The notes under the pieces were generated by a model. It was not told the origin of the DNA. It saw nothing but the letters and a program-made list of their open reading frames with translations, and searched no databases. 64,000 nt of DNA, taken from contig NZ_FMCH01000413.1 in assembly GCF_900091855.1 (NCBI RefSeq), forward strand, positions 1 to 64,000, read 5' to 3'. A program made the position numbers and the translations under genes. Source of the DNA: Streptomyces sp. DvalAA-14. Lineage in GTDB: Bacteria > Actinomycetota > Actinomycetes > Streptomycetales > Streptomycetaceae. Positions 18,700 through 28,100 of the stretch are shown one piece after another. Position 1 is the stretch's first letter. Each line of letters opens with the position of its first letter.

Positions 18700-20684
18700 C
18701 GACCACCGACAGGATCCTTGTCGGCCAGGGTACGTTCGCTGTAATAGGGTCAAATGGCGACATAACAGGCAGAGAGGGTGCTACTCCGGACGGGCTCTTC
18801 CTTCGCGACGCCCGGCACCTGAGCCGCTGGCGGCTGACCGCGAACGGCCAGCCTCTGGCCGTGCTGACCGGCACCGACGAGAACACCGTGCTGGTACCCC
18901 CGGGCACCCGCGACGAGCCGCCGGCGTACACCGCGCTGCGCGAGCAGGCGGTGGGGGCGGGCGTCATGGTCGAGCGCATCAGGCTCCTCAACAACCTGCC
19001 GCGACCGGTCCGGGCCGACGTCGAGTTGACGGTCGACGCGGACTTCGCCGACCAGTTCGAACTGCGGTCGGACAAGCGCCATTACGACAAGACGGGCGCG
19101 GAGCGCGAGACCGCGGAGCAGGCGGGCGGCGTGACCTTCCACTACCGGCGCGGCGCGGACTGGTCGTCGTCCACCGGCGTCACCGCGGTGCCGGCACCGG
19201 ACGCGGTACGCGCGGTACCGGAGGAGGACGGAAGCAGGACGGCGCGGGTCCTGGTATGGCAGCTGGCCCTGCCGCCACACGGAAGCTGTGAACTCACCCT
19301 CGCGGTAACGGCGTCCGCCGCGCACGGTCCGGCGCCGGCCGAGGTGGTCGGCGACCGCGGCCTCACCGCTCCTGCCGTTCTGCGTGCCCAACAGAGCCTG
19401 GACGAGGGCGCGTTCGTCGAAGCATCGCCCCAGCCGGACCAGATGACGGACCAGCCCGAACTGGCCCGGGCGGTGCGGCAGGGCCTGGTCGATCTGGCGG
19501 GCCTGCGGGTGCCCGCCACCGGGGTGGACGGCGAGGCCGTCCGGATACCGGGGGCGGGAACGCCCTGGTTCCTCACGCTCTTCGGCCGTGACTCGCTGCT
19601 CACCTCATTGTTCAGCCTGCCGTACCGGCCCGGTATCGCCGCGGCCGTGCTCACCGCACTGGCGGCCGCTCAGGGCACCGGCTACGAGCCGTCCCGGCTG
19701 GAGCAGCCCGGACGGATCCCGCACGAGCTGCGCCACGGCGAGCTCGCGCACTTCCACCAGGTGCCCTACGGCCGGTACTACGGATCCGTCGACGCCACAC
19801 CGCTCTTCCTGGTGCTCCTGCAGTCGTACACCGAGGCCACCGGCGACACCGCGCTCGCCCGCCGCCTGGAGCCCCACGCCCGCGCCGCGGTCGACTGGAT
19901 GTTCCGCGACGGCGGCCTCGACAGCGGTGGCTGGCTCGTCTACACCTCCGACGAAGCGGCCGGCGGACTCGCCAACCAGAACTGGAAGGACTCCGCCGGC
20001 GCGATCTGCTTCGCCGACGGCACCCAGGCCACCGGCGCGATCGCGGTCGCGGAAGCCCAGGGATACGCCTACGACGCCCTGCGCCGCACCGCCCGCCTCG
20101 CGTCGGAGGTGTGGCGGGACGATGCCTACGCCCGACGGCTGGACAGCGCCGCGGACGGCCTGCGGCAGCGCTTCCCGCAGGAATTCTGGCTGGCGGAGGC
20201 GGACTTCCCGGCGCTCGCCCTGGACGGGGAGCGTGCCCGGGTAGACGCCCTGGGTTCCGATGCCGGGCACCTGCTCTGGTCCGGCATTCTCGACCAGGGC
20301 CGCGCCGAACGGGTGGCGCGCCGCCTGCTGCAGCCGGACTTCTTCTCCGGCTGGGGCATCCGAACGCTGGCCGCCGGCCAGAGCCCTTACCACCCGCTCT
20401 CGTATCACCGCGGCGGCATCTGGCCGCACGACAACGCGGTGATCGCCCTCGGATTGGCCCGCCACGGGCTGGTGGCCGAAGCGCGCACAGTCGCCACCGC
20501 CCTCCTGGAAACCGCGCGCCACTACAACTGGCGCCTCCCCGAGGTCGTCGCGGGCTACGACCGGTCCCAGCACACCGAGCCTGTCCCCTACCCGCACGCC
20601 TGCTCCCCCCAAGCCTGGGCCGCGGCAACCCCGTTGGCCCTTCTCACGGCGCTACACGGCACCTCCACACCCCACCCGAGCTGA
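18696..20684 (+). CDS. Glycogen-debranching-enzyme-like glycoside hydrolase
   Basis: 662 residues. The N-terminal ~260 residues are a beta-rich GDE_N_bis-like domain (DGLFLRDARHLSRWRLTANG). The rest is an (alpha/alpha)6 catalytic domain with GTPWFLTLFGRDSLLTSL and SYHRGGIWPHDNAVIALGL, typical of amylo-alpha-1,6-glucosidase-type enzymes. The start overlaps the previous gene by 4 bases (ATGA). Codons 13-28 include a cluster of rare A/T-ending codons (GTA ATA, TCA AAT, ATA ACA) unlike the rest of the gene. It is the last gene of the catabolic operon. Confidence 0.88.
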   Translation: MTTTDRILVGQGTFAVIGSNGDITGREGATPDGLFLRDARHLSRWRLTANGQPLAVLTGTDENTVLVPPGTRDEPPAYTALREQAVGAGVMVERIRLLNNLPRPVRADVELTVDADFADQFELRSDKRHYDKTGAERETAEQAGGVTFHYRRGADWSSSTGVTAVPAPDAVRAVPEEDGSRTARVLVWQLALPPHGSCELTLAVTASAAHGPAPAEVVGDRGLTAPAVLRAQQSLDEGAFVEASPQPDQMTDQPELARAVRQGLVDLAGLRVPATGVDGEAVRIPGAGTPWFLTLFGRDSLLTSLFSLPYRPGIAAAVLTALAAAQGTGYEPSRLEQPGRIPHELRHGELAHFHQVPYGRYYGSVDATPLFLVLLQSYTEATGDTALARRLEPHARAAVDWMFRDGGLDSGGWLVYTSDEAAGGLANQNWKDSAGAICFADGTQATGAIAVAEAQGYAYDALRRTARLASEVWRDDAYARRLDSAADGLRQRFPQEFWLAEADFPALALDGERARVDALGSDAGHLLWSGILDQGRAERVARRLLQPDFFSGWGIRTLAAGQSPYHPLSYHRGGIWPHDNAVIALGLARHGLVAEARTVATALLETARHYNWRLPEVVAGYDRSQHTEPVPYPHACSPQAWAAATPLALLTALHGTSTPHPS

Positions 20685-20901
20685 TTCCACGCGAGATGTC
20701 CTTGACGCGCAGGTCCACGACCTGAGGCGATCCCCACGGCGGGGAGGCGGCCCTGGGTGCGCGACGGCGACGGCACCCCGGCCGGCGTCGGCAGGCCCGG
20801 GCGCCGATTGCCCACCGAAACCACACCTCCGACCTACGCATGAGGATGCACAGGCCACACCTGCCCGATTCGCCCGGATTCCAAGGCCAACGAAAACAAG
20901 A
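20685..20901. other. Intergenic stretch before the island
   Basis: About 220 bp between the debranching-type gene and the terminator at the island's left end. No coding signal, RNA or clear repeat was recognised. Confidence 0.4.
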
Positions 20902-20931
20902 AACCCCAGGTCAGAGGCCCGACCTGGGGTT
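20902..20931. terminator. Perfect stem-loop next to the left attachment site
   Basis: AACCCCAGGTC (20902-20912) pairs perfectly with GACCTGGGGTT (20921-20931) across an 8-base loop. It lies just outside the tRNA half-copy and is probably the original terminator of tRNA-Thr, displaced when the island inserted. A related stem occurs beside the intact tRNA. Confidence 0.75.
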
Positions 20932-20937
20932 CACCAT

Positions 20938-20981
20938 GGAGCCGCCTTCGGGATTCGAACCCGAGACCTACGCATTACGAG
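20938..20981. repeat. Left attachment site (3' half of tRNA-Thr)
   Basis: 44 bases identical to 42235-42278. The copy stops one base past the anticodon region, and the 5' half of a tRNA is missing, so it is an attachment-site remnant and not a tRNA gene. Confidence 0.88.
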
Positions 20982-21518
20982 ACCGTGAGTGTTCGTGTTG
21001 CGGGGTGCCCGGTCGTGCTGTTTGGTGCTGTTCTGCCTGATCAGAGCACGCGCCGCTGATTGGCTTGTGCCACCCGGTGCTACGTCGTCCGAAGGCGTCT
21101 AGCCGCCGGGCAGCCACCGGAGGCATCGGAACGGGTACACGGCGGAGTTGTAAATTCCGGACAGGAATCTGGCACGTGGGCAGTACCGCTGGACGGGAGG
21201 CTGGCCGGTTTCGGTGGGGACCCGCCTAAGGGCGGGGCCTAAGCCTGCCGTTTCACGCCGGTGATGAGGATGCCCCTGTGCGGGCGGGCCCGGAATGTGG
21301 CGCAGGAAGATGTGCAACCGCTGCGGGGGGACGCCCCAGTCCAGGCGGGCCAGCGGGATCGAGAGGGCATCGCCGACTACCTGACCGCATGGCTCCAAGC
21401 TGAGGACTTCGTCCGCAAGCGAGCACCATGGCCGGCTACGGCGTGTTTGGATACGGCGATGAGCTACGAGTTGGACCCGCCCGGCTTTCTGCGCCGGCTG
21501 GGCGGTGCCTTCGGCAGC
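20982..21518. other. Island left-end region without recognised gene
   Basis: About 540 bp inside the left end of the island. Short frames exist on both strands but none has a convincing ribosome-binding site or family resemblance. Integrase arm-binding sites would be expected in this position; none was identified. Confidence 0.4.
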
Positions 21519-22553
21519 TCACAACGATCCGGTTTCCCTGTCGAACGCCGCGACGACATCGTCCAGGACATACGTTTCCCGAGCGGATGGGCCGGCCCGA
21601 TTACCATCGGCGTCCACGTCCCATACGGAAATCGTTCCGCGCCCGTCGGGGCCGTGGAGGTTGACCCGCACGAGAAGGCTTCCCATCTGGTCCGCGGCCG
21701 GGCCGACGGACTCCATCGATTCGGCTACCGCGTGGGCTCTGGCCGATCGGTCGACGGTGTAGTGAATGCCGCCCTGACGGTATTTGGCGCCGGGCACGGC
21801 CCCGTCGTGATCAGCGCCCAGCGTGTATCGTCCACCCAGGGGTGCGCTCTTGCTGCGGCGCGTGCCTTTGACCTCAATCGTCCATAGTTTGCCGTCAGCG
21901 TCCATGGTTTCAAGATCCAGTCCCCTATTGTCGTCACCCTTCTCACCCGTGTGCTGGTCGATGACCGTGTGGCCCACGATGCCGAGCAGTACGGCTGTCA
22001 CGGCTTCGGCAAAGTCCCCCACTTCCTTGTTGGTCCGCGAGCCGCTGCGCAGATCCGCCAGCTGAGCCCGCATCGGAGTGAACGCTTTCGCTGGTGCAGC
22101 CTTGGGTGAGGCGAGGTTTCCGGCCTGCTGGGAGGTGTCCGGGGCCGACATTCGGGAATGTCGCGGAATACGTGTGATGAGGCCGAGGGACGCGGGGGTC
22201 AGGGCGTCCCGGTGCTGTTCGGCAGGGGCCCTCTGCTTTGCGACTGCCGCGAGCAAGTCCCTCAAACGCGCCTCCGTGCCGCGGACGAGTGCGGCACGCT
22301 CGCTGCGCGATACGCGCAACCGACGAGCGGCGGCCACAGCTCGTTGCGCATCCTCGACAGCCTCTGCCGACGGCGTGGCCGCCTGTTCGGCGCGTCGCAA
22401 CAACTGCTCGATCCGCTGGCGCACTGCAACGACCTGTTGAGGAGTGGGAGCTGCTGTCCTGGCACCCGGGCCGGTGGGGTGCCCCGGATTCGCAGGAGCA
22501 CTTTGCAGCCCATCGCGGGAGACCATGTTGTTACCGCAAGCCATTCGCGACAC
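21519..22553 (-). CDS. PD-(D/E)XK nuclease-like protein
   Basis: 344 residues. The N-terminal half is Ala/Arg-rich and probably coiled-coil (around QQVVAVRQRIEQLLRRAEQ). The C-terminal half has GDFAEAVTAVLLG, then DDNRGLDLE and WTIEVKGT around residues 205-228. The order (Glu helix, Asp, then E-x-K) fits a PD-(D/E)XK restriction-like nuclease core. No toxin-type delivery signal is seen. The GTG at 22553 is used, but an ATG nine codons in is possible. It is divergent from the helicase operon and is the first gene of the island. The exact role is unknown. Confidence 0.65.
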   Translation of the reverse strand: MSRMACGNNMVSRDGLQSAPANPGHPTGPGARTAAPTPQQVVAVRQRIEQLLRRAEQAATPSAEAVEDAQRAVAAARRLRVSRSERAALVRGTEARLRDLLAAVAKQRAPAEQHRDALTPASLGLITRIPRHSRMSAPDTSQQAGNLASPKAAPAKAFTPMRAQLADLRSGSRTNKEVGDFAEAVTAVLLGIVGHTVIDQHTGEKGDDNRGLDLETMDADGKLWTIEVKGTRRSKSAPLGGRYTLGADHDGAVPGAKYRQGGIHYTVDRSARAHAVAESMESVGPAADQMGSLLVRVNLHGPDGRGTISVWDVDADGNRAGPSARETYVLDDVVAAFDRETGSL

Positions 22554-22690
22554 CCCCGGTCGTCAGAGACACCAAGATGCCACACAATCTGACGATCTGA
22601 ACGGGATCTCGCAAAACGCCTGCAAGCCCTGCGGACCGGTCCTACGGTGTGCACTCAGAGCGCAGCGGCGCGTAGAAGGGCTGGTGCAGA

Positions 22691-24169
22691 TTGGTACAGA
22701 CCGAGACGGTCTTGGCGGAGCGCGGCCTTCGACCGATTCACAGTCTGACGCGGTTATGGACGGCCTCACTGCCTCCTGAGGTTCGTGACCTGGTCTACCT
22801 TCCTTTCGCTCGTCCTGGCGGTCACGACATCGCCTGGGCTGAGGGGGTCATCGACGAGAGCGACTGGCCGCTACTGCCGAATCTGTTGCCGATCATGCCG
22901 GTCGACGAAAGGTCATTCGCCTGCGTGGTCCTCTCCGACGCCGACGGCCCGACTCTCCCCGGTGAGGGCGCCGTGGTGCGGTGGCATCTCGACGTCAAGG
23001 ACGAGGCAAATCAGGCGGGGCTGCTCGATATGGACTGCATGAGCTATGTCTGGTCAGTCGCAGAGGAGTTGAGGGCACGGGATGAGGGGCTGAGGATTGT
23101 CCTCGACGAGATCGGGCCGGCTTACCAGGAGGCGTTCCTCGCCACCGACAAGCGCCCGCGCGACTTCATCGTACGGCCGGTACGTATCGCCTGCCAGAAC
23201 GTGATCGTGGCGCTTGCGGCCTTCAGCCAGGATTCGGCCTTCGACGGCCTGGGGGTCGTGGCCTGGCAGACCTGCGAGGCCCCGCACGTGGCCACTAACG
23301 AGGCAAACCGCGCACTGGCCGCGCTGATGCTCTGCGACGCCTTCAAGAGCGGCGGCACCATGGAGGTGCGCTTCGACCGCCCCGCTCGAGTCGGCGGCCT
23401 GAGCAAGGAGATCAGCGGACACCCCGAAGGGCGGGTGCCGGCAGCCCTGCGACGTTTCGGCCGCACGGTAGGCCTTGAGCTCGGGCTCGACGATCCGCGT
23501 TCGATCAGCCCTGCTGAGGCTCGGGAATTGTTCCGTGCCGTGACGCCCATGCCGGACGATCTCCGATCACACGTCGACTTCGCCACGTTCAACGAGGGCA
23601 TCGCACCAGAACGGCTCTACTTCGCCCTGATGACGGGCACCTGGCATCCGCTCGAACTGGACTTCATGCTCGCGACCACCAACCGCACCTCATCCATAGT
23701 CTCCGGCGGGGCGCCGTGGCAGAATCGCGCGGCGCGACAGGCGGAGAGCGAGGTCTGCCGGTCAGGCGTGATGGCGAGCATGCTGCACAGCCGACTTGAC
23801 CATCGCGACTCGGCGGGTAACGACAGCGGTGTGCGAGTGCTCGAAGACGATCGCCGAGGAGTGCGCTGGCACGTCGACGGCGACAGCGCCAGCGTCGAAT
23901 TCGTGGATCTCGACTCCTCGCAGCCACTGCCCTGGTGCGCCCACGGGCCGGCGACAGGGCTCCGTGTCTTCCCCCGCACCGCGGTGACCGCCGAGACCAT
24001 AGACGCAGTGCGCGCAGTCAGGAATGATGCCGCCGCCCTACTCGTACCCCTCGACTCCACCGTGTCGGTGCCCTCCGACATCCTGGTGATGAGGTGCTCG
24101 GATCGCCTGGCAGACCTCGACAAGGCCATCGAGGCCAAACTGCTCACGTCAAGGATTGCCCGCGCATGA
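22691..24169 (+). CDS. Unknown protein, first gene of helicase operon
   Basis: 492 residues, soluble, no transmembrane segment and no motif I recognise. It starts with TTG at 22691 behind an AGAAGGG about ten bases upstream; a later start cannot be excluded. Its stop overlaps the ATG of the next gene (ATGA), and the third gene follows closely, so the three are one operon. Normal codon bias, with G/C-ending third positions, supports real coding over the whole length. Being conserved in order with the helicase would support a joint system. Confidence 0.72.
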   Translation: MVQTETVLAERGLRPIHSLTRLWTASLPPEVRDLVYLPFARPGGHDIAWAEGVIDESDWPLLPNLLPIMPVDERSFACVVLSDADGPTLPGEGAVVRWHLDVKDEANQAGLLDMDCMSYVWSVAEELRARDEGLRIVLDEIGPAYQEAFLATDKRPRDFIVRPVRIACQNVIVALAAFSQDSAFDGLGVVAWQTCEAPHVATNEANRALAALMLCDAFKSGGTMEVRFDRPARVGGLSKEISGHPEGRVPAALRRFGRTVGLELGLDDPRSISPAEARELFRAVTPMPDDLRSHVDFATFNEGIAPERLYFALMTGTWHPLELDFMLATTNRTSSIVSGGAPWQNRAARQAESEVCRSGVMASMLHSRLDHRDSAGNDSGVRVLEDDRRGVRWHVDGDSASVEFVDLDSSQPLPWCAHGPATGLRVFPRTAVTAETIDAVRAVRNDAAALLVPLDSTVSVPSDILVMRCSDRLADLDKAIEAKLLTSRIARA

Positions 24170-25182
24170 GCATCGAGGCGACCGTAGGCGTGCGGCTGGC
24201 TGCCGATACGGAACTCGGCACGCTGCTGGCCGATATCGAGGCGGCACATCGTCGGGCGGTGAAGAGCGCGCCCGGCGAACGCGTCGAGATCGTCGGCTAC
24301 GAGACACTGTGCGCCGCCCTCGAAGCGAAGGCGGCAGCACGTCTGTTGCTCGATCGGTCGGCGCGGACCCCGGCGCCGGACCTGGCCACCAGCACAGCCG
24401 GGCTGTTCGTTCGCCGGGGTGCCGAGGTCATCGTAGCTCTCCGTCTGCCGCTTGAGCCCGGCGAAGTGCGTCGGTCGGTCGCTGGCGTGGCTGCCCCGGC
24501 GCCGGCTTCACCGGTCGAGATGCGCGACGACATCCACGGTCGGCGGCTGGTCGAAGCCCGGTTCCGGGAGCAGTTGGAGGCCGCAATCGCGGAGCCCGGA
24601 AGGGATCGCTCGTCGGTAATGTCGCCCAGCGGAGTGCACAACCGCGTACTCACGGAAGTACTGTGGCAATTCGCGGGCAGGCAGGAGCAACAGCCGGTGC
24701 GGGTGCCAGTGGTGTACCGCGACGGCTCCCGAGCCGAGGCCGATTTTCCTCTCCGCTGTCTGACGCTGGTCGATGAGTTGAGGGACAGCGCCCAACTGGA
24801 TCTCGAACTCCGACTCACGCTGCTCTCCATCCGTCACACCGAGATGGATCCTGTGGTCGACGGTGCCTGGCTCCGCAACAGCGAGGTTTCGAGGCCACGT
24901 CCAGCGGCGCAGACGGACGACTTCGTGTACCGGACGAGCGTGAGTCAGCTTGATGTCTTGACCCAACAAGGAACGCTGAACGTGCGGTTGTACATATTTC
25001 AGACCGGGCTCGAAACTGCCGTCGTGGGATTCTTCCGCGCTGTGGTCGAGTTTCTCGGACGACATCCGGGCCGACTTGAGGTGGTGCCCATGTTCTACGC
25101 GGCCGATGCCGGCGGGTCGGTCGGCGTCGAAGAGGAGTTTGCCAGCTTTGCATCAGGCCAGGTGTGGGCGACGAAGAGGTGA
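24166..25182 (+). CDS. Unknown protein, second gene of helicase operon
   Basis: 338 residues. The ATG at 24166 overlaps the previous stop by four bases. The protein is soluble, with mixed helices and strands and no recognised catalytic motif; the C-terminal ~150 residues look beta-rich (DFPLRCLTLVDELR, LNVRLYIFQTGLE). The helicase GTG starts only 8 bases downstream, with GAGGTGAG at the end of this gene acting as its ribosome-binding site. Translational coupling suggests a complex or shared regulation. Function unknown. Confidence 0.78.
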   Translation: MSIEATVGVRLAADTELGTLLADIEAAHRRAVKSAPGERVEIVGYETLCAALEAKAAARLLLDRSARTPAPDLATSTAGLFVRRGAEVIVALRLPLEPGEVRRSVAGVAAPAPASPVEMRDDIHGRRLVEARFREQLEAAIAEPGRDRSSVMSPSGVHNRVLTEVLWQFAGRQEQQPVRVPVVYRDGSRAEADFPLRCLTLVDELRDSAQLDLELRLTLLSIRHTEMDPVVDGAWLRNSEVSRPRPAAQTDDFVYRTSVSQLDVLTQQGTLNVRLYIFQTGLETAVVGFFRAVVEFLGRHPGRLEVVPMFYAADAGGSVGVEEEFASFASGQVWATKR

Positions 25183-25189
25183 GTCCCCA

Positions 25190-28100
25190 GTGAGCGGATC
25201 CCAGGCGCCACGTGGGAGTTCCCACAGCCAGATGCGCAAAGCCGTCTGCAAGGACTGCTTGCGCGAGGAGCAGGCGAGGCAGCTCGGCCTGTCGGCTGAC
25301 GACCTGCCGGACGACTTCGACAAGGAGTTCACCTACAACGAGAGGGCCGCACAGGCCAAACTGAACAGGGGTCAGACGAGGTCGGATCGCTGCCAGCGTC
25401 ACCGTGCCCGGCACCGCGTCAACATCCAGGGCATGGCCGTGCCGTACATCGACCTGCGGACGATCGGCGAGGCGATCGGCGCGCGCGACGAGAACGGCCC
25501 GACCGGTCCCTTCGGCGGTCTCGGTCCGATGCCGGAAGCGCACACACTGGCCCGGACCGACCAGGTGGATCTCGGCCAGTTCGGTTTCGGCATGGACGAG
25601 TCCCACATCCACGAGATCCTCAACCAACTCGCCCGTCCGGACACGCGCATCGTGGTGGTCAAGGCAGGCACCGGGACCGGCAAGTCGACCTACATGCCCT
25701 ACCGACTCCTTGACCCCCCGGAGGGCGCGGCCATCCGTCTGGCGGAGCTCGGCCCGATCATCGTCACCGAGCCCCGAGTGCAGGCGACCACCGGTGTGGC
25801 GGGATTCGTCGGCTCGGTCATGTCGGGTGCCGGCGGTGTCGGACCGGGATTCCCCGTCGGCTTCCAGGTGAGCGGCGACCGCGCCCACGACGACTCCTGC
25901 CAACTCATCTACGTAACCGACGGCACGATGATCAACTGGCTGCGTGAAGGTCGGCTCAGCACGATCGGCACGGTCGTCGTGGACGAGGCGCACGAGCGCT
26001 CCACGAACATCGACTTCATCATGGGCTACCTGAAGAAGGCAGTCGACCGTTATCCGCACCTGCGGGTCATCGTCACGTCAGCGACGTTCGACGCCGCCTT
26101 CTACCAGTGGTACTTCGGCGGGCCGCAAAAGGTCGGGGTCGTCGAAGTACCGGCGGTCAAAACCATCGGCTACGGCTTCCCCCTGTTTCCCGACCTGGAC
26201 GCGGCGGCACCTGACGGATACGACCTCACGGCTGACTGGCAGGAGGTGGTCGGGCCCGGGTTGCCCCTGCGCCACACATCGGAGCCGGACGACCATGAGT
26301 TCATCACCAGGCACTTCCAACAGCAGGCCCCACCGCTGAAAGAGTCCGAGGTCGCCCGGGACAATCAGGGCGACATCGGGTGGGTCGAGGATCTATATGA
26401 GACAACGGCGAAGCTTCTGCCTCTGCGCCTGCGGAGCCCGGTCCCGGAGAATGAGTGGAAGGAGCGGATGCCCAAGGTCTTAGGCGAGTTCATTGTCAAG
26501 CTCGTCCAGGGGCTGGACGCGGCAGGCATCTTCGGCGACGTGCTGGCCTTCCTGCCCACCGGCAAGAGCATCGACGAGGCAGTCGCCGTCGTCCGCGAAG
26601 GGCTCGGCATCCATGGCGGGCCGGACGATCCGGCCACGGTCTACGCACTGCTGTCCAGCCTTGAGGTCGACCTCAAGGTCAAGGCACTCACCGCTCAGGG
26701 CAAGGGTGACCGGCGGAAGATCGTCATCTCCACGAACCTCGCCGAGACCTCGCTGACCGTCGAGGGGGTGCGTTTCGTCGTCGACACCGGCTTGATCGCG
26801 CAGTCGGAGTGGGATCCGCAGCTGGCGCAGGGCGGCATTCCCACCAAGCCGCACAGCCAGGCGGGCATCCGTCAACGCTGGGGGCGAGTGGGTCGAAAGT
26901 CGCCGGGGTGGGTGTTTCCGCTCTACACCAAAGCGCAGTTTCTCGGCCTGGCCCGGGACACGCCTCCGGGCTCCGCGCGGTCGAACCTCGAACAGCTGAT
27001 CATGACAGCCAAGCTCGGTGGTATCGACGATGTCGTCGCCTTCGACTGGCCAGCCAAGTTCCTCCCGCCGGCCGAGGCCGGGGTCGTCCTCGACGACTCA
27101 GCACGGCAAGCGCGGGAGGTCTTCCTCGCGGAGCTCCAACGTGCCGACGCAGCTCTCAAGTCGGCCGGGGCGGTGGATCCGTCCGGCGACCCGACCTCCT
27201 TCGGCAAGGAACTGTCGCGCTCACCAGGACTGGGATCGACGGCCAGTACCATCGCGATCATGCATGCCGACCGACTGGCCTGCGTGCCCGAGTTGGTCAC
27301 CATCCTGAAGCTGCTGGACGGCACATCCATGGTCGGGCCGAAGGGCCTCCTGCTCGACAGCGACGACTGGCCCGACGAATGGCGTCTGGAGGCGGCGGAG
27401 CGCCACCGAGCTCTGGCGACCGGGTGCCAGGACGACGCCGAGCTGGCCCTTCAAGTCATGTCGGTCTGGGAGCGAACGGCGCCCGGTGTGCCGCCTTGGG
27501 AGCCGTCCGCCGCAAGAGAGCAATGGGCGCGTCAGTGGTGGATCAACCACGCGGCCCTGCTCGCATGTGCTCAGACGAGGCGGGAGATCCTGGAGGGCCT
27601 GTCGCCGGCGATGAAGGAGGAGGTCAAGCGGTTCACCGAGCCGGCCCTTGTCCGGCGCGCCCGCGGGGCCGTCACCCGGGCGATGTCCAGCCTGGAATAC
27701 CGCTTGCAGTCGCAGGACGTCTACCGCGCGGTGACCGGCGAGGGCGAATCGTTCCCCACGGGCGTCCTGGGCAACGCCGGCCTGGTGGCCAATCCGCCGA
27801 GACGGATCATTCCCCTGAAGCGCAACAAGCCGGGGGGGAGGGACCATGCCTACCTGTCGAACATCATCACCCTGGAGGACTGGGCTCTCCCGACGCCGCG
27901 CCAGGACGGCGAGGCGGTGACCGGCACTGCCGACGCCATGGACCTTCTGGTCAAGGCGTCGCGCCACGCCAAGCCGGATACCCGGCGCGACGTCCTCGGA
28001 CACCTCCAGCACGTCTGGCCGGCGGGACTGCGCGTGCGACTCCAGTTCGATCGTCGTGGCCCGGACCTGTTCGTTTCCGGTGATCCGGTCGCCTCCGTCG

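Noticed and set aside
20938-20981. Second tRNA-Thr gene
   Set aside because: Only the 3' half is present; the 5' half and anticodon stem partner are missing, so it is an attachment repeat.
21261-21887. 208-codon plus-strand frame
   Set aside because: It is mostly antisense to the nuclease-like gene at 21519-22553 and has no support of its own.
26809-28083. 424-codon plus-strand frame inside the helicase gene
   Set aside because: Shadow frame of the DEAH helicase with Arg/Gly/Pro-rich non-protein composition.
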